From contig JBJXDY010000013.1 in the NCBI GenBank assembly GCA_046154965.1, positions 9,316 to 73,315 of the forward strand: a stretch of DNA of 64,000 nucleotides, given 5' to 3'. The notes below the pieces were generated by a model. It worked only from the letters and a program-made list of their open reading frames with translations. It did no database searches and was not told where the DNA came from. Numbering within the stretch: the first letter of the stretch is position 1; every line of letters starts with the position of its first letter. Position numbers and translations under genes: made by a program. Origin of the DNA: DATKFM01 sp046154965. GTDB taxonomy: Bacteria > Pseudomonadota > Alphaproteobacteria > Dongiales > Dongiaceae. Positions 51,871 through 60,267 of the stretch are shown one piece after another.

Positions 51871-52227
51871 ATGGTGAACATCCGTGCGCTCAGAGGCCGG
51901 CGGAGACTGCTGGCAAAGGCGGTGATGGCGATGGCGGCGATCTGCCTGGCCGGCGCATTCGCGGCTGCCCCGGCCGAGGCTGGCCAGAACAAATGGTACT
52001 GGGGCAACGGTCATGGCCATGGGCACGGCCATAAGTGGCATCACAAGAAAAGATACTACCAGGACTACCCCTATGAGTACGGCTACTACTATTACCCGCA
52101 GCCCTATGTGCAGTACGCGCCCCCGCCCCCGGTCTACTATCAGCCGGCGCCTATCTATGTGCAGCCGGCGCCTATCTACTACCCGCCGCCGTTGTTCAGC
52201 GTGACCGTTCCGATTCGCATCGATTAA
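51871..52227 (+). CDS. Exported tyrosine/proline/histidine-rich small protein
   Basis: 118 residues. The N-terminal signal peptide ends near AEAG (residue 38). The mature chain is compositionally extreme: a His/Gly/Lys cluster (GHGHGHGHKWHHKK), then a tyrosine-rich part (YGYYYYPQPY) with PPPP and repeated QPAPIY. It ends in an SVTVPIRID beta-strand. This resembles small secreted YXPY-rich proteins of alphaproteobacteria. The histidines could bind metal and the tyrosines could cross-link; both are inference. It stands alone, with a hairpin downstream toward the peptidase gene. Confidence 0.75.
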   Translation: MVNIRALRGRRRLLAKAVMAMAAICLAGAFAAAPAEAGQNKWYWGNGHGHGHGHKWHHKKRYYQDYPYEYGYYYYPQPYVQYAPPPPVYYQPAPIYVQPAPIYYPPPLFSVTVPIRID

Positions 52228-52272
52228 GCACAGGCGCGATCTTCATGGCGACCCCGCCCTCTGCTGAATAGG

Positions 52273-52296
52273 GCCTCCGGTTGATCAGCCGGGGGC
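52273..52296. terminator. Hairpin between convergent genes
   Basis: GCCTCCGG (52273-52280) pairs with CCGGGGGC (52289-52296) with one G-T wobble and an 8-base loop, 45 bp after the tyrosine-rich gene and 30 bp after the peptidase gene on the other strand. It could serve both transcripts; there is no long T-run. Confidence 0.4.
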
Positions 52297-52326
52297 TCTG
52301 ACCGCTCGCCGAAAGCAGCTGCCGGC

Positions 52327-53613
52327 CTATTGCACGAACGGCATCGAGGCGGCGCGGTTGAAGCTGTCCCACATATCGCGGAAGCCGGCATGGGCGAAGC
52401 TGACATTGCGGCGTTCCAGGCCGGCGATCCAGCGGTCCGTCGCCTCGCCGGCCTTGCGCCAGCATTCGGCGGCGAACTCGCTCTTTTGCCGCGCCGGCGC
52501 GCCGATCAGCTTGCGGCCCTCGACGAACCAGCCGGTCTCCAGCGCCTCGAAGCTCCGGCGGATCTCCCGGCCCAGGCTGTGGAAATCGCCCATGGCGCGG
52601 CGATGCAGGTTTTCATGCTTCCACCAGAGCGCGCCCTCGGTATAGGTCTCCTGCGGCAGCGGCCCCATGTCCGGCGCGGGAATGCCGAAATACATCGGCT
52701 TGAAGATGGAGACGCAGGTGCCGGAAGTGGCCGTAACCCAGGCCATGGCTCCCTCGGGCGTCGCCTCGCTGATCATGGCGCCGCAGGCCTGCCAGAAGCG
52801 AGTGGGGAACGGGCCGCCATGCATGCAGATGTTGGTGCAGATCTCGCCTTCTGCCGGATTGTAGCCGTCATGATGCTGCCGCAGCAGGTCGGCCATGGTG
52901 CGGAGATCGATCTTGCCCTCGCGGGACTTCAGGAAGTCGTAGCCGACTTTCTGCCGTTCGCGGGAGCCGACGCCCGGCACCTTGCTCATGTCTTCGTAGG
53001 TCGCCTGGAAATCCACTTTGCCGTCGCCGTTGGCGAGCGAGCAACGCTGCCAGTCCTTGCCGATCGTCATGGCGTTCGAGATGGCGCCGACGCCCTCTAC
53101 CTTGCGCACGGCCCAGTGCCGGCCCGCGGTCTCGATCACGTAAGCCGAGGTCGCGTCCGACACCATGTAGCTGGAGTCGAAGTGCGAGTTGCCGCGCAAC
53201 TCGCAATTGCCGCCCTGGCCGAAACGCTCGAGCACATCGGTGAAGACGGCGATTGCCTCCTCGCAATTGCGCGCCCGCTCCAGCATTAGCCGCAGCAGGT
53301 CGCCGGTGATGAGCCCGTCGCCCTTGTCGTCGATGGTGCTGAAGATCGCCTCGTTGCCGACGGCGACGCCATGCTCGTTGACCCCGATCTCTCCGCCCCA
53401 GGTCCAGTAGGACTTGTCGATGATGATCTCGTGGGTCTCTCGCGCCTGCGGGATGACGATGTGGCTGGCCCGCATCACCGCACCCTCGGGATAGCGGCGG
53501 CGCGGCAGCTGCAGCACCGCCTGCGCCTCATTGATCTCGCAATCGGCGTTCTTGGCGGCGAGCGTGGTGCCGTTGGCGGTGGCGCTGGGCAATGCTGCGT
53601 AGCTGTCGCACAT
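52327..53613 (-). CDS. C69-family (secernin/U34-type) dipeptidase-like hydrolase
   Basis: 428 residues beginning MCDSYAALPSATANGTTLAAKNAD, so removal of the Met would expose Cys2 as the N-terminal nucleophile expected of this Ntn-hydrolase family. GVNEHGVAVGNEAIFST and YVIETAGRHWAVRKV are conserved blocks of secernin/C69 peptidases, which hydrolyse short peptides. The start at 53613 is chosen because it places Cys at position 2; the longer frame from 53685 would not. It is the last gene of the dipeptide importer operon, 34 bp after the second ATPase gene, linking uptake and breakdown of peptides. Confidence 0.88.
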   Translation of the reverse strand: MCDSYAALPSATANGTTLAAKNADCEINEAQAVLQLPRRRYPEGAVMRASHIVIPQARETHEIIIDKSYWTWGGEIGVNEHGVAVGNEAIFSTIDDKGDGLITGDLLRLMLERARNCEEAIAVFTDVLERFGQGGNCELRGNSHFDSSYMVSDATSAYVIETAGRHWAVRKVEGVGAISNAMTIGKDWQRCSLANGDGKVDFQATYEDMSKVPGVGSRERQKVGYDFLKSREGKIDLRTMADLLRQHHDGYNPAEGEICTNICMHGGPFPTRFWQACGAMISEATPEGAMAWVTATSGTCVSIFKPMYFGIPAPDMGPLPQETYTEGALWWKHENLHRRAMGDFHSLGREIRRSFEALETGWFVEGRKLIGAPARQKSEFAAECWRKAGEATDRWIAGLERRNVSFAHAGFRDMWDSFNRAASMPFVQ

Positions 53614-53647
53614 GATCTCTATTCTCCTTGAGGTCGTCGGTCCTATT

Positions 53648-54643
53648 TCAGCCTGGAAAATGGCAGGCGGCAAGATGGCCGCCAACGTTCTCGCTCACGG
53701 GCGGCTCGATGCGGCGGCAGATATCCTGGGCCTTCGGGCAGCGGGGGTGGAAACGGCAGCCGCTGGGGATGTTGAGCGGGCTGGGAATGTCGCCCTTCAG
53801 CACGGCGGCCCGATGGCGCCGCTGCGGCACCAGCCGCGGCACGGCCTTGAGGAGGCTCTCCGTATAGGGGTGCCGAGGCGACTCGAAGATCGCCCGGGTC
53901 TCGCCGATCTCAACGATGCGGCCGAGATACATGACCGCGACCCGGTCGCACATATGGCGAACGACAGACAGTTCATGGGCGACCAGCAGCATGCCGACGC
54001 CGGCATGTTCCTTCATGTCCTTCAGCAGGTTCAGGATCTGGGCCTGGATCGAGACATCCAGCGCCGCCACCGGCTCGTCCAGCACGATGAAGGCCGGCTT
54101 CACCGCCAGCGCCCGGGCCAGCCCGACCCGCTGCCGCTGGCCGCCGCTGAGGCTGCGGGGTAGCCGCTGCGCCGTGCTCTGAGGCAGACCGACTTCCCGC
54201 AGCAGCCGGGCGATCTCCGCGGCGATGTCGCGTTCGGCGCAGATGCGGTGGAAGCGCAGCACTTCGCCCAGGGCGGCCGCCACGGATTTGCGCGGGTTAA
54301 GCGAGGAGTAGGGATCCTGAAACACCATTTGGATGCGGCGGCAGAGGCCGCCCTCGCCGAGGCGCGGATATCCCGATAGCGCCTGGCCTTTGAGCCGGAT
54401 CTGACCGCTGGTTGGTTCGTAGATCCGCACCAGCGTGCGGGCCAGGGTGGTCTTGCCGCTGCCGCTCTCGCCCACCAGGCCGAGGGTCTCGCGCTCGCCG
54501 ATGGCGAGATCGACGCCGTCGACGGCGCGCACGGTTTGCCGCGGCGCGCGGCGCAGGGCGTCCACCACGCTGCGGCGCACCGGAAAATGCACGCTGACAT
54601 TCTCCAACTGGATCAACCCGCCATTGCCGTTGCTGCCGATCAT
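53648..54643 (-). CDS. Dipeptide/oligopeptide ABC transporter ATP-binding protein (DppF/OppF-like)
   Basis: 331 residues. Walker A GESGSGKTTLA, signature SLSGGQRQRVGLARALA, Walker B FIVLDEPVAALD and VVRHMCDRVAVMYLGRIVE are all intact. The C-terminal oligopeptide-transporter extension has the cysteine motif CRFHPRCPKAQDIC. The start at 54643 overlaps the stop of the partner ATPase by four bases. Two different ATPases form the heterodimer of Dpp/Opp importers. The gene precedes the C69 peptidase gene. Confidence 0.93.
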   Translation of the reverse strand: MIGSNGNGGLIQLENVSVHFPVRRSVVDALRRAPRQTVRAVDGVDLAIGERETLGLVGESGSGKTTLARTLVRIYEPTSGQIRLKGQALSGYPRLGEGGLCRRIQMVFQDPYSSLNPRKSVAAALGEVLRFHRICAERDIAAEIARLLREVGLPQSTAQRLPRSLSGGQRQRVGLARALAVKPAFIVLDEPVAALDVSIQAQILNLLKDMKEHAGVGMLLVAHELSVVRHMCDRVAVMYLGRIVEIGETRAIFESPRHPYTESLLKAVPRLVPQRRHRAAVLKGDIPSPLNIPSGCRFHPRCPKAQDICRRIEPPVSENVGGHLAACHFPG

Positions 54644-55668
54644 GCGGCCGCTCCCGCGATGCGCTCTGGATGCAGGCAGGCGCTCAGATGATCGGGCGCA
54701 ACCTCGGCCAACCGGATCGCTGATGTACTGCAATCCGCCGAAGCGAAGCTGCAACGGGGCGCGAACGGGCAGCCCGGTCCCAGCTTCGCCAGATCGGGCG
54801 GCTGGCCGGGGATCGGCTTGAGCCGGCTCGTGCGCGCCGACAGATGGGGGATCGAGTTCAGCAGGCCGGCGGTGTAGGGGTGGCGCGGCGCCTCGAAAAT
54901 CGCCTTCGCCGGCGCGGTCTCGACGATGCGGCCGGCATACATCACGGCGATGCGGTCGCAGGTCTCTGCGACAACAGCCAGATCGTGGGACACCAAAACC
55001 AAAGTCATGCCGGTCTTTTCCTGTAGCTCCAGCAGCAGCGCCAGGATCTGGTCCTGGATGGTGACGTCCAGAGCGGTGGTCGGCTCGTCGGCAAGCAGCA
55101 GCTTCGGCGAGCCCGCCATCGCCATGGCGATCACCGCCCGCTGCAGCATGCCGCCCGACCATTGGAAAGGATACTCGTCGAAGCGCCGTTCCGGGCTCGG
55201 AATGCCGACGCGGCCCAGCAGCTCGATCCCGCGCTCGCGGGCCTGCCGCGATGACATGCCGGCGAAGATGCGCAGGCCTTCGGTGATCTGATCGCCGATC
55301 GGCCAGACCGGGTTCAGGCTGGTCATCGGATTCTGAAAGATCATACGCAGCTCCGTGCCGCGCAGCCGGCGCATCTCCGTCTCGTCGAGCGTGAGCAGGT
55401 TGCGCCCCTCATACTCGACGCTGCCGGTCGCATGGGCGTGGGCGGAAGGCGGCAGCAGCCGCAGGATGCTGCGGCAGAGCACCGACTTGCCGCTGCCGGA
55501 TTCGCCGACGATGCCCAGCGTGCTGCCGCGGCGGATGGAAAGATGGATGTCGTCGTTGGCGCGGACGCGGCTCTGCCGGCCGCGGAACTCGGTGGTCAGG
55601 CCGGCGATCTTGACGATGTCGGGGCTGGCGGCCGCGCGCGGCATCGCCGTTTCCTGCATAGCGGCCAT
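54640..55668 (-). CDS. Dipeptide/oligopeptide ABC transporter ATP-binding protein (DppD/OppD-like)
   Basis: 342 residues from ATG 55668. Walker A GESGSGKSVLCRSIL, signature WSGGMLQRAVIAMAMA (usual for OppD/DppD), Walker B LLLADEPTTALD and a C-terminal CPFAPRCSFASADC segment. The start at 55668 lies five bases from the stop of the permease gene, so it is translationally tied to it. Sits between permease and DppF-like genes in standard dpp order. Confidence 0.93.
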   Translation of the reverse strand: MAAMQETAMPRAAASPDIVKIAGLTTEFRGRQSRVRANDDIHLSIRRGSTLGIVGESGSGKSVLCRSILRLLPPSAHAHATGSVEYEGRNLLTLDETEMRRLRGTELRMIFQNPMTSLNPVWPIGDQITEGLRIFAGMSSRQARERGIELLGRVGIPSPERRFDEYPFQWSGGMLQRAVIAMAMAGSPKLLLADEPTTALDVTIQDQILALLLELQEKTGMTLVLVSHDLAVVAETCDRIAVMYAGRIVETAPAKAIFEAPRHPYTAGLLNSIPHLSARTSRLKPIPGQPPDLAKLGPGCPFAPRCSFASADCSTSAIRLAEVAPDHLSACLHPERIAGAAA

Positions 55669-55672
55669 GGAG

Positions 55673-56548
55673 CTACATGATGCTCCGGCGGTTCTGGCCC
55701 AGCCGCTGGGCGAGACCATCGCCGATCAGGCTGAGCGCCGTACCCGTCAGCACGATGGCCAGCGCCGGCATGGTGGTCACCCACCAGGCCTGGCGCATAT
55801 AGTCCTTGCTCTCGGCGATCATCGCACCCCATTCCGGCGCTGGCGGCGCCACGCCCAGGCCGAGGAAGGACAGGCCCGACAGCAGCAGGATGTTGAGCAC
55901 GAAGTCCGACATGGCGAAGACGATGGAGGAATTGATGATGTTGGGCAGCGCATGGCCGAACATCACGCGGCCCCGGCCGAAGCCCAGCACCTGCGCCGCG
56001 AGGATGTAATCCTTGCCGCGCTCCACCAGCATCTCCGCCCGCGCCAGCCGCGCATACATTGTCCAGCCCACCAGGCAGACGGCGACATAGATGTTGTGCA
56101 CGCCCGGCCCGAGGATGGCGATGATGACGATGATCAGCACCAGGAACGGATAGGCGATGGCGATATCCAGGATGCGCATCACCACCGTATCCAGCTTGCC
56201 GCCGAGATAGCCTGACGCCGCGCCGATGAAAACGCCATAGGTCATGGGCACGAAGGTGATGATGAAGCTGATCTGCAGATCGATGCGGATGCCGTAGAGC
56301 ACGCGGGCCAGGAGATCCCGGCCGTTCATGTCGGTGCCGAAGGGATGAGTCCAGGACGGCGGCAGCAGGATGCTGTTGTAGTCCTGGTAGTATGGATCAT
56401 AGGGCGTCAGCAGCGGCGCGAAGATTCCGGCCAGCAGGATCACCAGGAATATCGCGCTGCCGAGCCTCAGGCTCGGCGACCAGTTGCCGAACTCGCGTCC
56501 AATGCGGCCGGCCGGCGACAATTTCTCCGGCATGTCGGCGATAGCCAT
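55673..56548 (-). CDS. Dipeptide ABC transporter permease (DppC-like)
   Basis: 291 residues with six predicted membrane helices. The N-terminal cytoplasmic segment and the first helix (about 28-50) are followed by the OppC signature region HPFGTDMNGRDLLARVLYG. The EAA loop (EMLVERGKDYILAAQVLGFG) contacts the ATPase. It lies three bases after the first permease gene. Together they form the heterodimeric pore of a Dpp/Opp-type importer. Confidence 0.93.
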   Translation of the reverse strand: MAIADMPEKLSPAGRIGREFGNWSPSLRLGSAIFLVILLAGIFAPLLTPYDPYYQDYNSILLPPSWTHPFGTDMNGRDLLARVLYGIRIDLQISFIITFVPMTYGVFIGAASGYLGGKLDTVVMRILDIAIAYPFLVLIIVIIAILGPGVHNIYVAVCLVGWTMYARLARAEMLVERGKDYILAAQVLGFGRGRVMFGHALPNIINSSIVFAMSDFVLNILLLSGLSFLGLGVAPPAPEWGAMIAESKDYMRQAWWVTTMPALAIVLTGTALSLIGDGLAQRLGQNRRSIM

Positions 56549-56551
56549 AGC

Positions 56552-57487
56552 TCAGGCCCGCGCCACCCGCCGGTCGATCACCATATAGGCGAGATCGGCG
56601 GCGAGATTGATGGTCATGACCAGGACCGAGAACACCAGGGCCAGGCCCTGCACCGTGAAGTAATCGCGGAATCCCACAGAGCGCACCAGCTGGGAGCCGA
56701 GGCCATGGATGGTGAAGACGGTCTCCACGATCACCGCGCCCGACAGCAGCCAGCCGATGTTCACCGCCAGCACGGTGATCACTGGGATCGCTGCGTTGCG
56801 CAGGATATGCTTGAGCATGATGCGCCGCGGCGACAGGCCCTTCGAACGGGCGACCTCGATATAGTCGGCCTCCAGCACATCGAGGATGGAGGAGCGCAGC
56901 GACTGGATCAGGATCGGCGCCAGGAACAGCGCCATGGTCAGCGCCGGCAGGAACATGTGATGCAGATGGCCGAAGAACCCTTCGCCGAAACCGCGAATGG
57001 GAAACCAGCGCAGCGTCAGGCCGAACACCACCATCAGCAGCAGCCCGATCCAGAATGGCGGCAGAGCCAGCCCAATCATGCTGGCTAGCCGTACCGCGTG
57101 GTCTGGCGCCGAGTCCCGCCGCACCGCCGCCCACATCGCCAGCGGCACGGCGATCAGCACAGACAAAACAGCACTATAGGCCAGAAGATAGAGTGAGACG
57201 CCGATGCCATCGCCGATCAGCTTCGATACCTCTGTTTTCTGCACGATCGAGCGGCCGAGATCGCCCTGCAGGGCATTGCCGATAAAGGCGAGATATTGCT
57301 GCCACAGCGGCTGGTCGAGGCCGTATTCGGCATGCATCGCCGCGATGGTTTCCGGCGTCGCCCGTCCCAGGGTCATGATCTCGATGGGATCGCCGGGCAC
57401 CAGATGGACGGAGAAGAATGCGATCAGCGACACCCCCAGCAAAACGGGGATCATCTGCACCAGACGGCTGGCGATGAACTGCAGCAT
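56552..57487 (-). CDS. Dipeptide ABC transporter permease (DppB-like)
   Basis: 311 residues, six membrane helices. The family-typical start MLQFIASRLVQMIPVLLGVS and the GDPIEIMTLGRATPE segment of DppB/OppB are visible, with the EAA loop SSILDVLEADYIEVARSKGL. It is 71 bp after the binding-protein gene across a hairpin, which would lower its expression relative to the binding protein. Confidence 0.93.
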   Translation of the reverse strand: MLQFIASRLVQMIPVLLGVSLIAFFSVHLVPGDPIEIMTLGRATPETIAAMHAEYGLDQPLWQQYLAFIGNALQGDLGRSIVQKTEVSKLIGDGIGVSLYLLAYSAVLSVLIAVPLAMWAAVRRDSAPDHAVRLASMIGLALPPFWIGLLLMVVFGLTLRWFPIRGFGEGFFGHLHHMFLPALTMALFLAPILIQSLRSSILDVLEADYIEVARSKGLSPRRIMLKHILRNAAIPVITVLAVNIGWLLSGAVIVETVFTIHGLGSQLVRSVGFRDYFTVQGLALVFSVLVMTINLAADLAYMVIDRRVARA

Positions 57488-57513
57488 GGTTGCGTGCTAG
57501 CTCGGGAAAGCAA

Positions 57514-57540
57514 CAGGGGCGAGCATGATGCCCGCCCCTG
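57514..57540 (-). terminator. Intercistronic hairpin between binding-protein and permease genes
   Basis: CAGGGGCG (57514-57521) and CGCCCCTG (57533-57540) form a perfect 8-bp GC-rich stem with an 11-base loop, 18 bp after the binding-protein stop. Followed on the minus strand by TTGCTTTCC, so it is more likely a partial terminator or mRNA stabiliser than a full stop. Confidence 0.55.
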
Positions 57541-57557
57541 CCGATACTCAGATACGA

Positions 57558-59126
57558 TTACTGATCGATCCACACATCCTTCACCCACCACCATCCGGTC
57601 GCCAGGGTTTTCCAGCCCTTGACCTTGCTTTGGTAGGCATTGATGGACGGCGTATAGGCCAGCGGCACGCTGTAGCCGTCATTGTAGGTGATGTCCTGAA
57701 TTTGCTTGAACACTTCGCCGCGCTTGGCCGCATCGGTCGTCGCGCGGGATTGCGTCAAGAGAGCTGTCACTTCGTCATTCTTGTAGCGTGAGAAGAAGCC
57801 CTGTGTGCCGGCTTCCGTCGGATCGGTCTGCAGCGCCAGCAGTTCGTCGTCGTCGTTGATGTCGCTGGTGATGTAGCTGACATAAGCCATGTAGCTGCCG
57901 TCGACCACGGAGTTCCAGGCCGTACCGCCATCCAGCTCTTCGATCTCGACTTTCAAACCGGCTTCCTGCCAGCCCTGTTGCAGAATGGTGGCAACCTGCT
58001 TTGCCGGCGCGTTGCCGGTATCGATGCGCAGCTTGATCGGCGTGCCGTCATAGCCGGCCTCGGTTACCAGCGCTTTCGCCTTCTCGATGTCGAAGGCTAT
58101 GGGTGCTACGTCTGCCGACCAGAAGTTCATCTTCGGATTGATCGAATTCGGGATCTGCCCGTAGTCGAAGAACACGGCCTTGTTGATTGCCTGCAGATTG
58201 GCCGCATGGTTCAACGCCAGCCGGATACGCTCGTCATCCAGTGGCTTCTGCTTGTGATTGAGATAGACATAGTCGAGGCGGAAAATCTCGGCCACTTCCA
58301 GGGCCGTGTCCGGCGTCTCGCTCACCGCTTTGGCTTGGTTGTAGGGAATGATCGCCGAAACATCATAGTCGCCGTTCTGCAGGCCGAGCACGCGCGCATT
58401 GGTATCCGGAACATAGAGCAGCTCGACCTTGTCCAGGTAGGGCAGCGGCTGACCGTCGGCGCCCAGCTCCCAGTAATGCGGGTTCTTCGCCAGCACCACC
58501 TTGGTGCCGCGCTCATAGCTCTCCACCATGAACGGGCCGGAGCAGACCGGCTTGTTGGCGAACTCTTCGGGGCTGGCTTCGAAGGCGGCCTTCTTCACGA
58601 TTGCCGCGGCAAAGATCGACGCCACGGACGGAAACGGCGAATAGAGCTCGTTCAATGTGACCCGCATTTGCTTGTCGTCGACCTTCTCGATCGACTTCAC
58701 GGGCTTGAGCAGGAACTGATAGGCGGCCGAGGGATCGTTCAGTCTGCCCCAAGAAAACACTACATCCTCGACCGTTACCGGCGATCCGTCGCTGAACTTC
58801 GCGTCGCGCAGCTTGAAGGTGTAGGAAAGGCCATCGGCCGACATCTCCCAGGATTCGGCCAGGCCCGGCCGCAGGCCGTGGCCGGTTGCATCGGCCTCGA
58901 TCAACGAATCGCAGACTTGCTCGATGGCATAGATCGAGCCGTTGTCACCCTGGGTATAGGGGTTCCAGGATAGGGGCTCTTCCGGCCGCGCGATGACCAG
59001 GGTGCCGCCGCGCTTGACGTCTTGCGCCGCCGCCTGATCGGCCGCGAGGACGCCGGCCGCCAATGTCACCAAGGATGCCATGAGGACCCGGCGCCCGCAG
59101 GCCCGGGACCAGTTGTCGATTTTCAT
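57558..59126 (-). CDS. Periplasmic peptide-binding protein (family 5 solute-binding, DppA/OppA-like)
   Basis: 522 residues: a signal peptide (about 1-34, ending AAAQ) and a mature family 5 binding protein (PF00496) with GTLVIARPEEPLSWNPYTQ, ESWEMSADGLSYTFKLRDAKFSDGSPVT and FRLDYVYLNHKQKPLDD. It is the first gene of the operon; the DppB-like gene follows. It captures short peptides (or nickel, haem or similar ligands in some homologues). A candidate promoter and the terminator of the preceding sugar-type operon lie just upstream. Confidence 0.92.
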   Translation of the reverse strand: MKIDNWSRACGRRVLMASLVTLAAGVLAADQAAAQDVKRGGTLVIARPEEPLSWNPYTQGDNGSIYAIEQVCDSLIEADATGHGLRPGLAESWEMSADGLSYTFKLRDAKFSDGSPVTVEDVVFSWGRLNDPSAAYQFLLKPVKSIEKVDDKQMRVTLNELYSPFPSVASIFAAAIVKKAAFEASPEEFANKPVCSGPFMVESYERGTKVVLAKNPHYWELGADGQPLPYLDKVELLYVPDTNARVLGLQNGDYDVSAIIPYNQAKAVSETPDTALEVAEIFRLDYVYLNHKQKPLDDERIRLALNHAANLQAINKAVFFDYGQIPNSINPKMNFWSADVAPIAFDIEKAKALVTEAGYDGTPIKLRIDTGNAPAKQVATILQQGWQEAGLKVEIEELDGGTAWNSVVDGSYMAYVSYITSDINDDDELLALQTDPTEAGTQGFFSRYKNDEVTALLTQSRATTDAAKRGEVFKQIQDITYNDGYSVPLAYTPSINAYQSKVKGWKTLATGWWWVKDVWIDQ

Positions 59127-59173
59127 ATCCGTTCTCCCAGCGTTCTTGTTGTTCGGGCTCTCCGCCCGCCGGG

Positions 59174-59202
59174 ATTATGCCGCAATTTTCCGGCGATGCC
59201 AG
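59174..59202 (-). promoter_or_regulatory. Candidate promoter for the dipeptide importer operon
   Basis: Reading the minus strand, CTGGCA (59202-59197) and CATAAT (59179-59174) are separated by exactly 17 bp, about 48 bp before the start at 59126, with a GGGAGAACGG ribosome-binding site between. Five of six bases of the -10 fit the consensus. It partly overlaps the terminator of the upstream gene. Confidence 0.45.
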
Positions 59203-59219
59203 CGATCCAAAGCCGGAAA
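59187..59219 (-). terminator. Probable terminator of the sugar-type ABC operon
   Basis: TTTCCGGC and GCCGGAAA (59219-59212 and 59194-59187 on the minus strand) form an 8-bp stem around a 17-base loop a few bases after the permease stop at 59224. No run of T follows beyond AATTG, so the efficiency is uncertain. Confidence 0.45.
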
Positions 59220-59223
59220 TGGT

Positions 59224-60267
59224 TCAGCCCTTCACCGCGCCGATCAGCAGGCCGCGGGTGATGTAGCGGGCGAGCAGGATCGCTAGCGCCACCACCGGCA
59301 GGATCATTACGATGATCAGCACGGACATGTACCACCATTGCGGCCCGCGGGTGGCGTTCTGGGCGGCGACCAGCAGCGGCAGGGTCTGGGCGTTGGCGCT
59401 GGAGAGGAACAGGGCCAGCAGGTACTCGTTCCAGGCCATGATCAGCACCAGGATGAAGGTTGCGGCCAGACCGGGCTTCGACAGCGGCAGCACCACCGAC
59501 CAGAAGATGCGGTAGCGGGAACATCCGTCGACGATGGCGGCCTCTTCCAGTTCCAGCGGAATCGACGCAAAGAAGTCCCGCATCAGCCAGACAACGATGG
59601 GGATGTTGACGGCGACATAGGTGAAGACCAGCGCCGTGCGCGTATCCAGCAGATTGAGCTGCTGGAACAGCACGTAAATCGGCACCACGACGGTGACCGG
59701 CGGCATGATGCGCTGGGAGACGATCCAAAAGGCGATGTCGTCGTTCTTCAGGGAGCGTCTAAAGCGGCCGCGCAGGGGCAGTGCCGCCAGCACGAACAGC
59801 GCCAGGCCGATGGCGAGCCCGACCTGCCAGGGCAGGCCGAGGGTTACGGTTGCGACGATGGCGGCGGCAACGCCGCCGATGAACAGCAGGATGGTGCCCA
59901 GCTTCGGCCTGTACTGGATGCGCACCAGCGCATAAGCCGCCATGCTGCCGACCGCCAGCGCCAGCACCGAACTGACGAGCGCGACGATCGCCGTGTTCTT
60001 GTAGGGCCGCAGCGTATCGCCGACCACGTCGTGGAACAGATAGCTCCAGGCATGGAGCGACGGCTCGAAATCAAGCCACGGGAGATAGTCAGGCCCGTCA
60101 TTGACCTCGATGGGAAGCTTCAGCGACGTGACCCCCAGCCAGTAGACGGGGAACAGCACGACGAAGGCCCAGAAGCCCAGCGCGATGTAAGACAGGGCCG
60201 CTTGCGCAGGGCTAGGCTCGTTCAGACCCCGGCGGCGCTGTTTAGCCTTGGGTGTAGCGGCGTTCAT
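59224..60267 (-). CDS. Carbohydrate-type ABC transporter permease (MalG-like) with internal insertion
   Basis: 347 residues from ATG 60267. MalG family features: VVLFPVYWLGVTSLK at the N terminus, the EAA loop PLELEEAAIVDGCSRYRIFW and the C-terminal NAQTLPLLVAA. Typical MalG-type permeases have about 280 residues; here about 50 extra residues form two hydrophobic segments (GTILLFIGGVAAAIVATVTL and VGLAIGLALFVLAALPLRG) between AYALVRIQY and FWIVSQRIMPPV. The start overlaps the partner permease stop by four bases. No ATPase gene is adjacent. Confidence 0.9.
   Translation of the reverse strand: MNAATPKAKQRRRGLNEPSPAQAALSYIALGFWAFVVLFPVYWLGVTSLKLPIEVNDGPDYLPWLDFEPSLHAWSYLFHDVVGDTLRPYKNTAIVALVSSVLALAVGSMAAYALVRIQYRPKLGTILLFIGGVAAAIVATVTLGLPWQVGLAIGLALFVLAALPLRGRFRRSLKNDDIAFWIVSQRIMPPVTVVVPIYVLFQQLNLLDTRTALVFTYVAVNIPIVVWLMRDFFASIPLELEEAAIVDGCSRYRIFWSVVLPLSKPGLAATFILVLIMAWNEYLLALFLSSANAQTLPLLVAAQNATRGPQWWYMSVLIIVMILPVVALAILLARYITRGLLIGAVKG

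Noticed and set aside
53648..55162. Very long version of the DppF-like gene
   Set aside because: The part beyond 54643 is a shifted reading of the DppD-like gene; the ATG at 54643 with its four-base overlap is the real start.
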